Source: Sulfurimonas sp.
GTDB lineage: Bacteria; Campylobacterota; Campylobacteria; Campylobacterales; Sulfurimonadaceae
DNA length: 9,661 nt
Reading direction: 5' to 3'
Assembly: GCA_027858865.1 (NCBI GenBank)
Contig: JAQIBW010000288.1
Coordinates: forward strand, 1 to 9,661
Shown: positions 5,391 to 9,661 of the stretch, one piece after another
Layout of the letters: each line of letters starts with the position of its first letter
Numbering within the stretch: the first letter of the stretch is position 1
The notes under the pieces: model-generated
What the model saw: only the letters and a program-made list of their open reading frames with translations
The model's database searches: none
What the model was told of the DNA's origin: nothing
Made by a program: the position numbers and the translations under genes

Positions 5391-6042
5391 TGACTCCGGC
5401 TATTTTAAATCCATTTAGTCTAAGTCTACAGCTATCGCAAACTCCACAAGCCTTATCTTCGCTCTTGTAGCAGCTCCAAGTAAGGTGCAGAGGAACATTT
5501 AGTTCTAGTGATTTTTGGACTATTTGAGACTTGCTTAGATGTACCAGAGGCGTTTTAATCTCTATATTTGTCTCATCTTTTGTGCCTAGGTTGATAGACT
5601 GTTCCATACTTTTTATGTATGATTCTCTACAATCAGGATAGCCGCTACTGTCTTCTTCGACAACACCGATGCAGATTACCTCTGCACCCTCTTTTTCAGC
5701 AATAGCCGCTGACATGCTTAAGAAAATGCCATTTCTAAATGGTACATAGGTTACAGGAACTCCTTCTTCTATACCTCCGGTTGGAACTTCTATGCTTTTG
5801 TCTGTTAGAGCAGATGCCCCGATTTGTTTGAAGAAATCGAGATCAAGTACATACTTTTGGGCTACATTTAAATCTTTACATATCTTATGAAAACATTCCA
5901 GCTCTTTAGTTTGTGTTCTTTGATCATAGTTAAAGTGAAGAGCAATTATCTCATAACCACTGTTTTTCATCATGTATGCGCTAAGAGTTGAGTCCATACC
6001 ACCACTCATAACACACAATGCTTTTTTATTTTGTTTATTCAT
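5368..6042 (-). CDS. queC: 7-cyano-7-deazaguanine synthase QueC
   Basis: QueC makes preQ0 from 7-carboxy-7-deazaguanine, ammonia and ATP, a step on the way to queuosine in tRNA. The 224 residues show the N-type ATP pyrophosphatase PP-loop SGGMDS at 13-18, HFNYDQR at 36-42, YVPFRNGIFLSM at 99-110, SGYPDCRESY at 133-142, and the zinc-site cysteines Cys191, Cys199, Cys202 and Cys205. Length and motifs are normal for the family. No Shine-Dalgarno sequence precedes the ATG at 6042; a TAAAAT hexamer ends six bases before it, so the mRNA may be leaderless. It is followed by the overlapping ygjP-like gene. No other queuosine gene is in the window. Confidence 0.93.
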   Translation of the reverse strand: MNKQNKKALCVMSGGMDSTLSAYMMKNSGYEIIALHFNYDQRTQTKELECFHKICKDLNVAQKYVLDLDFFKQIGASALTDKSIEVPTGGIEEGVPVTYVPFRNGIFLSMSAAIAEKEGAEVICIGVVEEDSSGYPDCRESYIKSMEQSINLGTKDETNIEIKTPLVHLSKSQIVQKSLELNVPLHLTWSCYKSEDKACGVCDSCRLRLNGFKIAGVSDPIEYE

Positions 6043-6048
6043 AAGAGA

Positions 6049-6054
6049 ATTTTA
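6049..6054 (-). promoter_or_regulatory. Extended -10 box for queC
   Basis: On the minus strand TGCTAAAAT forms an extended -10 (TG at 6057-6056). The hexamer ends six bases before the queC ATG, so transcription would start at or next to the start codon. Confidence 0.45.
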
Positions 6055-6125
6055 GCATATCTTTTTAATAAAGGTTAAATCAAAAAAGGTGTACAATGAG
6101 TGCATAATCACATAAAGGAGACATT

Positions 6126-6302
6126 ATGGATGTATCATCTTCAACAAGCGCTCCAGTAGAAACTGGAAAAGATCCGATGAAAAAAGCTTTAGAGGTTCAA
6201 GAACAACAAATTGTAAAGGTCCTTGAAAGCGCGAATGAGCAATCTCGAGAAATGGCTGCTCAGAAAACGGGTGTTGGAAAAAACTTAAACATAACTGGTT
6301 AA
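6126..6302 (+). CDS. Small YjfB-like putative motility protein, 58 residues
   Basis: The ATG at 6126 follows a very strong ribosome-binding site (AAAGGAGA, 6113-6120). The frame is open for 58 residues and a clear terminator follows 18 bases after the stop, so this is a real single-gene unit although short. The sequence has a Ser/Thr-rich N-terminus (MDVSSSTSAPVE) and a central amphipathic helix (DPMKKALEVQEQQIVKVLES at 16-35), with the tail QKTGVGKNLNITG. The central part resembles the YjfB putative motility protein family (PF14070) as I remember it. That match is weak because the family is small and low in information. There is no signal peptide or membrane segment. It is divergent from queC, with 83 bases between the two start codons. 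Confidence 0.8.
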   Translation: MDVSSSTSAPVETGKDPMKKALEVQEQQIVKVLESANEQSREMAAQKTGVGKNLNITG

Positions 6303-6319
6303 TCTCCTTCGCAAACTTT

Positions 6320-6346
6320 AAGCAGGTATTTTTTTATCTGCTTTTA
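6320..6346 (+). terminator. Rho-independent terminator of the YjfB-like gene
   Basis: AAGCAGGTA at 6320-6328 pairs with TATCTGCTT at 6335-6343 (nine pairs, one G-U) across a six-T loop, followed by a short T-run. It separates the small gene from the ybeY promoter. Confidence 0.75.
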
Positions 6347-6367
6347 TAAAATATAAGCCTCATTAGA

Positions 6368-6373
6368 TATAAT
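6368..6373 (+). promoter_or_regulatory. -10 box for ybeY
   Basis: A perfect TATAAT ends only seven bases before the ybeY ATG at 6381, and no Shine-Dalgarno sequence is present. Transcription from this box would start at or within a base or two of the ATG, giving a leaderless mRNA. Confidence 0.55.
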
Positions 6374-6380
6374 CCCACTC

Positions 6381-6800
6381 ATGATTGAACTAGATAACAG
6401 AACTTCCCTTAATGTAAACGAGCAGATTTTAAATAGTATTGCTTCTACACTTACAGATAAAGAGATTGAACTAATAATTACAAGTAAAGATGAAATAAAA
6501 GAGATCAATAAAGAGCATAGAAATATAGATGCTCCTACTGATGTTTTAAGTTTTCCATATGAAGATATGCCGATGAGTCCACTAGGAAGCATAGTTATAT
6601 CTTCTGCTCACGTCCAAGAAATCTCTAAAGAGCTAGGTCACACACAAGATGATGAACTCGCCCTGCTATTCGTTCATGGATTATTACATCTATTGGGTTT
6701 TGACCATGAGGTTGATAACGGAGAGATGAGAAAAGAAGAAGCAAGACTCATAGAAGAGTTTAATTTACCAAAAAGTTTAATAATAAGAACGCAAGGATAA
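6381..6800 (+). CDS. ybeY: Endoribonuclease YbeY
   Basis: YbeY is a zinc-dependent single-strand endoribonuclease that acts in 16S rRNA 3'-end maturation and ribosome quality control. The 139-residue protein ends its core with the signature HGLLHLLGFDHE (99-110), whose three histidines bind zinc. NKEHRNIDAPTDVLSFPYED (43-62) is the other conserved block. The ATG at 6381 gives the usual family N-terminus (MIELDNRT), so the start is secure even without a ribosome-binding site. The caxA-like gene starts two bases after its stop, so the two are co-transcribed. Confidence 0.95.
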   Translation: MIELDNRTSLNVNEQILNSIASTLTDKEIELIITSKDEIKEINKEHRNIDAPTDVLSFPYEDMPMSPLGSIVISSAHVQEISKELGHTQDDELALLFVHGLLHLLGFDHEVDNGEMRKEEARLIEEFNLPKSLIIRTQG

Positions 6801-6802
6801 TA

Positions 6803-7732
6803 ATGGATTTTGTAATTTTTATGGCTGCTATGTCAGCACTAATATTTGGAGCAGACTTTATAATCAGAGAATCTGAGAGAATCGCTCTTCATTTTAAGAT
6901 ATCTCATTTTGTAATTGGTGCTACCCTTGTAGCCTTTGGAACATCTTTACCTGAGATGGCGGCATCTATGATGGCATCTGGACAGGGCAAAAGCGACATG
7001 GCGGTAGCAAATGTTGTTGGAAGCATTATATTTAATATTACTATGGTTTTGGGCATTGTATTTTTTATAAGTAAAAAAATGTATCCAAAAAGAAACCTCT
7101 TTGCACAAGATAGTGCTTGGGTAATAATTCCTCTTGTCATCTTCTTTATTATGGTGCAAGATGGCGTTATAAGTAGGGTTGACGGTCTTTTGTATCTACT
7201 CCTAATGGTTTCATATCTAATATTTCTTTTTACGGACTCTAAAGAAGACTTAGGCGATGAGATAGATGCAGACTTAATAAAAGACAAATTTAACTGGGGT
7301 AAAACAGCTTTACTTCTTTTTATTGGTTTTGCTTTAACTATAGGTGGTGCAAGTTTTGTTGTTGAGAGCGGTACAAATATAGCTAGAGAATTTGGTGTAA
7401 GCGAATGGGTAATAGGGATATTTCTAATTTCACTTGGAACATCTCTTCCTGAGCTTGTTGTATCTCTTGTGGCTGTAAAAAAAGGCAATGCTGAGATGAG
7501 TATAGGTAATATTATCGGATCAAACGTAGCAAATTTCTCTATGGTCTTAGGAGGAGCTTCACTTATAAATCCACTAACTGTTGATTTACTTGCTACTAAG
7601 TTTGATATGCTTATTATGATAGCAGCATCTATTGCTCTTCTGTTTATCCTTGCAAATAAACTTTACAACAAAGCTGGAGCAATCTTTTTGCTGATTATTC
7701 TAGCTCTTTTTATTCAGAACGCAGTTGTGTAA
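6803..7732 (+). CDS. Na+/Ca2+ exchanger, CaxA/YrbG type (CaCA superfamily)
   Basis: This 309-residue inner-membrane protein exchanges Ca2+ for Na+ (or H+) by family analogy. It shows the two inverted alpha repeats (PF01699 twice). Alpha-1 has GATLVAFGTSLPE at 39-51 and VVGSIIFNITMVLG at 71-84. Alpha-2 has GIFLISLGTSLPE at 205-217 and IIGSNVANFSMVLG at 237-250. An acidic cytoplasmic loop (DSKEDLGDEIDADLIKDKFN, 145-164) separates the halves. About ten hydrophobic segments are visible. Alpha-1 has GSIIFN where GSNIFN is commoner, while the downstream Asn78 is kept. The ATG has AAGGA five bases upstream, overlapping the end of ybeY. It ends seven bases from the convergent mrdA gene. Confidence 0.92.
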   Translation: MDFVIFMAAMSALIFGADFIIRESERIALHFKISHFVIGATLVAFGTSLPEMAASMMASGQGKSDMAVANVVGSIIFNITMVLGIVFFISKKMYPKRNLFAQDSAWVIIPLVIFFIMVQDGVISRVDGLLYLLLMVSYLIFLFTDSKEDLGDEIDADLIKDKFNWGKTALLLFIGFALTIGGASFVVESGTNIAREFGVSEWVIGIFLISLGTSLPELVVSLVAVKKGNAEMSIGNIIGSNVANFSMVLGGASLINPLTVDLLATKFDMLIMIAASIALLFILANKLYNKAGAIFLLIILALFIQNAVV

Positions 7733-7739
7733 TTAAATA

Positions 7740-9524
7740 CTACTTCTTAATATACTTAAGCTCTAAGAGCTTATTGTATATCTTTGAAACTATCTCACCT
7801 GCTGCAGATCCACCATGTCCCCCATGCTCAACCATAACCATAACAACATATTGAGGATTTTTATACGGTCCATAAGATGTAAACCAAGCGTGCGAACGAT
7901 TGTAATATGACATATCATGCTCTAAAACCCTGTCTTCAACATCTTGGAGAATTGTAATAACTTGAGCCGTTCCTGTCTTTCCAGCTATTTTCACCTTAGA
8001 GCTTAAATAATGGGTAGCTGTACCTTTTGGGTAGTTACAGACTTCGTACATAGCCTTTTGAATAGTAGGTAATTTTTTTAACTCTTCTTCATTGAATACA
8101 TCTTTTAGCTGAGGCTTATATGGCTTATCGCCTATTAACTTAGCAAAATGAGGAGTAGGAAGTTTTGATGTAGCCAAAAGCGCTGTAAACTGAGCGATTT
8201 GCATCGGAGTAACTAGAAAGTCACCTTGACCAATGGAAGTATTTACAGTCTCTCCTACATACCAAGGTCTATTATATTTTTTTCTTTTCCACTCACGAGA
8301 AGGAACTACTCCGATAAATTCATTTGGAAGATCAACTCCTGTTTTTCGTCCAAGACCATACCTCATGAGACCTTCGCTCATCTTTTTTATTCCAACTTGT
8401 AGACTGCCTTTATAGAAAAAATCATCACAGCTTTCTCTAATAGCTTTTACAATACCTGTTTTTCTATGTCCCTGTTTCTTCCAGCATCTAAAGACACGCT
8501 TGCCAAGAGGCATGGAAGCTCTACAGTCAACAGTCCAAGATGTATCTACGTCTGTTGTGATATAAAGTAGTCCAAGACCGGGTTTGATAGTAGAACCAGG
8601 AGGATAAAGACCATTTACAAGCTTGTTTGTAAACGGTTTATCAAGACTTTTTGAGAGTACATTCCATTGCTCGTAAGAGATACCTGATACAAAAGTGTTT
8701 AAACTATATTCCGGAAAACTACTGGCAGATAAAATAGCTCCATCAACGCCCATAACAATAACTGCACCGGCCTTTTTATCAAATAGTGAAGATACATACT
8801 TCTGAAACTCAATATCTAAAGTTAAAGTGAGTTTTCTGTCCTCATTAGCACTTACATGTGATAGCTCTTCTATCTCTTGGTTATTAGCATTTACTTTTAT
8901 TTCTCTCTGCCCTGCTTCACCTTGAAGATACGTGTTGTAGTATTTCTCTATTCCTGACTTACCTGTATAGCCGATTAACTCTAGGAGTTCATCATTTTTA
9001 ATATCTTTTTTATTTGCACGAGATACATAACCAATTGCATGAGCACCAATTTTCCCATAAGGATAGTATCTCTTAGGAGCTGGAACAATATTTATATTTT
9101 CTCTTAAACTAAGAACTGAGTAGACAGGCATAATCTCTTCATAGGAGATAAAGTGTACGATATCTATATAGTTGTGATAGTAGTATGAATCTTTTTTAAT
9201 ATAGTTTTTAATCAGCTTGTCTTTTTTTAGATTTGGAAGAAGCTCTATTATATTGGCTATCTCCTCATTAAACTTATCGATACTTTCTTCCGAACGAAGA
9301 TGTGGGCGAAGCTGTATTTTAAAACCAAGTTTATTTATTGCGATAGGTTTGTTGTTTCTATCAACAATCTCCCCTCGTACAGGTGTTATTTGCTCACTCT
9401 TAATAGTGTTAGAATGGGAAAGCATTTTATAATAGGTGTTTGATTCAACTGCAAGGAAGAATACTCTTACAACAAGAGTCAACCAAGTGATAAAAAATAT
9501 GGCAAGTATAAATTTAATCTTCAT
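7740..9524 (-). CDS. mrdA: Penicillin-binding protein 2 (peptidoglycan DD-transpeptidase)
   Basis: PBP2 cross-links peptidoglycan during cell elongation, together with RodA/MreB. The 594-residue protein has a single N-terminal membrane anchor (about 4-26). The pedestal domain includes TPVRGEIVDRNNKPIA at 47-62 and YYPYGKIGAHAIGYV at 153-167. The periplasmic transpeptidase has catalytic Ser311 in STIK (311-314), SCD at 365-367, and KTG at 516-518 within AGKTGTAQ. YPPGSTIKP and the later GQGDFLVTPMQIA block (432-444) are typical of class B PBP2. Length is normal. The ATG at 9524 has only a weak GTGAG upstream; TATAGT at 9539-9534 is a candidate -10 that would leave a very short leader. No rodA is adjacent within the window. 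Confidence 0.95.
   Translation of the reverse strand: MKIKFILAIFFITWLTLVVRVFFLAVESNTYYKMLSHSNTIKSEQITPVRGEIVDRNNKPIAINKLGFKIQLRPHLRSEESIDKFNEEIANIIELLPNLKKDKLIKNYIKKDSYYYHNYIDIVHFISYEEIMPVYSVLSLRENINIVPAPKRYYPYGKIGAHAIGYVSRANKKDIKNDELLELIGYTGKSGIEKYYNTYLQGEAGQREIKVNANNQEIEELSHVSANEDRKLTLTLDIEFQKYVSSLFDKKAGAVIVMGVDGAILSASSFPEYSLNTFVSGISYEQWNVLSKSLDKPFTNKLVNGLYPPGSTIKPGLGLLYITTDVDTSWTVDCRASMPLGKRVFRCWKKQGHRKTGIVKAIRESCDDFFYKGSLQVGIKKMSEGLMRYGLGRKTGVDLPNEFIGVVPSREWKRKKYNRPWYVGETVNTSIGQGDFLVTPMQIAQFTALLATSKLPTPHFAKLIGDKPYKPQLKDVFNEEELKKLPTIQKAMYEVCNYPKGTATHYLSSKVKIAGKTGTAQVITILQDVEDRVLEHDMSYYNRSHAWFTSYGPYKNPQYVVMVMVEHGGHGGSAAGEIVSKIYNKLLELKYIKK
7750..7781. repeat. Inverted repeat at the caxA/mrdA 3' ends
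   Basis: TAAGCTCT at 7757-7764 pairs with AGAGCTTA at 7766-7773, flanked by ATATAC and GTATAT with a small bulge. It lies in the last codons of mrdA, just beyond the end of the convergent exchanger gene, where it could protect or end either transcript. No long T-run follows on either side, so it is not a standard terminator. Confidence 0.35.
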
Positions 9525-9545
9525 AAGATACTCACTATAAAGAAC

Positions 9546-9579
9546 TCAATTACTATATAGTAAATTATATAGTAATTGA
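9546..9579. promoter_or_regulatory. Nested AT-rich palindrome upstream of mrdA (possible operator)
   Basis: TCAATTACTATATA (9546-9559) and TATATAGTAATTGA (9566-9579) are perfect 14-bp inverted repeats around a six-base spacer. Inside them TTACTATATAGTAA at 9550-9563 is itself a perfect 14-bp palindrome. The motif TATATAGTAA therefore also occurs as a direct repeat. It lies just upstream of the candidate mrdA -10 box, so a regulator binding here could affect mrdA or a gene beyond the right edge. It has no GC-rich stem or T-tract, so a terminator is less likely. Confidence 0.45.
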
Positions 9580-9608
9580 CACTTGGCATCGGAAGTAAAA
9601 ATATATTT

Positions 9609-9661
9609 GATAAAATAGATAAAAATAGATAAAACCCCACATACGAGAGCAATACATACGA
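9609..9661. repeat. Short direct repeats at the right edge
   Basis: GATAAAA occurs at 9609, 9618 and 9628, and ACATACGA occurs at 9639-9646 and 9654-9661, the last ending at the window edge. They are too short and too few to classify. No gene is visible in 9580-9661. Confidence 0.25.

Noticed and set aside
6086..6108. Sigma54 promoter before the YjfB-like gene
   Set aside because: The GG and GC dinucleotides are 12 bases apart rather than 10 and the flanking consensus is absent.
6904..7488. A 194-codon minus-strand open frame
   Set aside because: It is fully antisense to the exchanger gene, whose paired alpha repeats are unmistakable. The antisense product has no recognisable features.
9609..9661. 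Start of a CRISPR or tandem-repeat array at the right edge
   Set aside because: The repeats are 7-8 bases, spaced by only a few bases and AT-rich, unlike CRISPR repeats and spacers.

Overview
The window is AT-rich bacterial DNA with short intergenic gaps. It has TATAAT-type -10 boxes without clear -35 boxes and frequent TTG/GTG starts. Together with the gene set (a QueC/YgjP pair, YbeY-CaxA, PBP2, a small YjfB-like protein, a TakP-like TRAP binding protein), this suggests a Campylobacterota chromosome, most likely Sulfurimonas or a close relative. That is inferred from protein character and was not checked by a search.

Layout. (1) Positions 1-915 are a decayed toxin-antitoxin patch. On the minus strand an intact PF09720-type antitoxin is followed by a ParE/RelE-type toxin that has lost its start and N-terminus, then by a small gene with an in-frame TGA that runs off the left edge. 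On the plus strand lies a fragment of a HigA-like antitoxin with an in-frame TAA; its homology stops where a strongly palindromic segment (844-913) begins. (2) 971-1344, minus: a thioredoxin-fold gene split by an exact 8-bp tandem duplication. (3) 1436-3426, plus: a likely operon of an RraA-family protein, an acidic unknown protein, and an orphan TRAP-type periplasmic binding protein with a Tat signal. (4) 3494-4723, plus: a secreted DUF4015-type glycoside-hydrolase-like gene with a TAA at codon 33. (5) 4713-6042, minus: queC overlapping a YgjP-like metallopeptidase gene. (6) 6126-6302, plus: a 58-residue YjfB-like protein with its own strong ribosome-binding site and terminator. (7) 6381-7732, plus: ybeY and a CaxA/YrbG Na+/Ca2+ exchanger two bases apart. 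(8) 7740-9524, minus: penicillin-binding protein 2 (mrdA), with a nested AT-rich palindrome upstream at 9546-9579.

The right two thirds is ordinary housekeeping sequence: queuosine precursor synthesis, rRNA maturation, ion exchange and cell-wall elongation. The left third is unusual because five reading frames are broken by different small lesions (a deletion, an 8-bp duplication and three in-frame stops) within about 3.6 kb. I see no clear novel defence or mobile system. The observations most worth checking are the duplication-split thioredoxin, the eroded toxin-antitoxin cluster, the rraA-unknown-TRAP operon, and apparently leaderless ybeY and queC transcripts.
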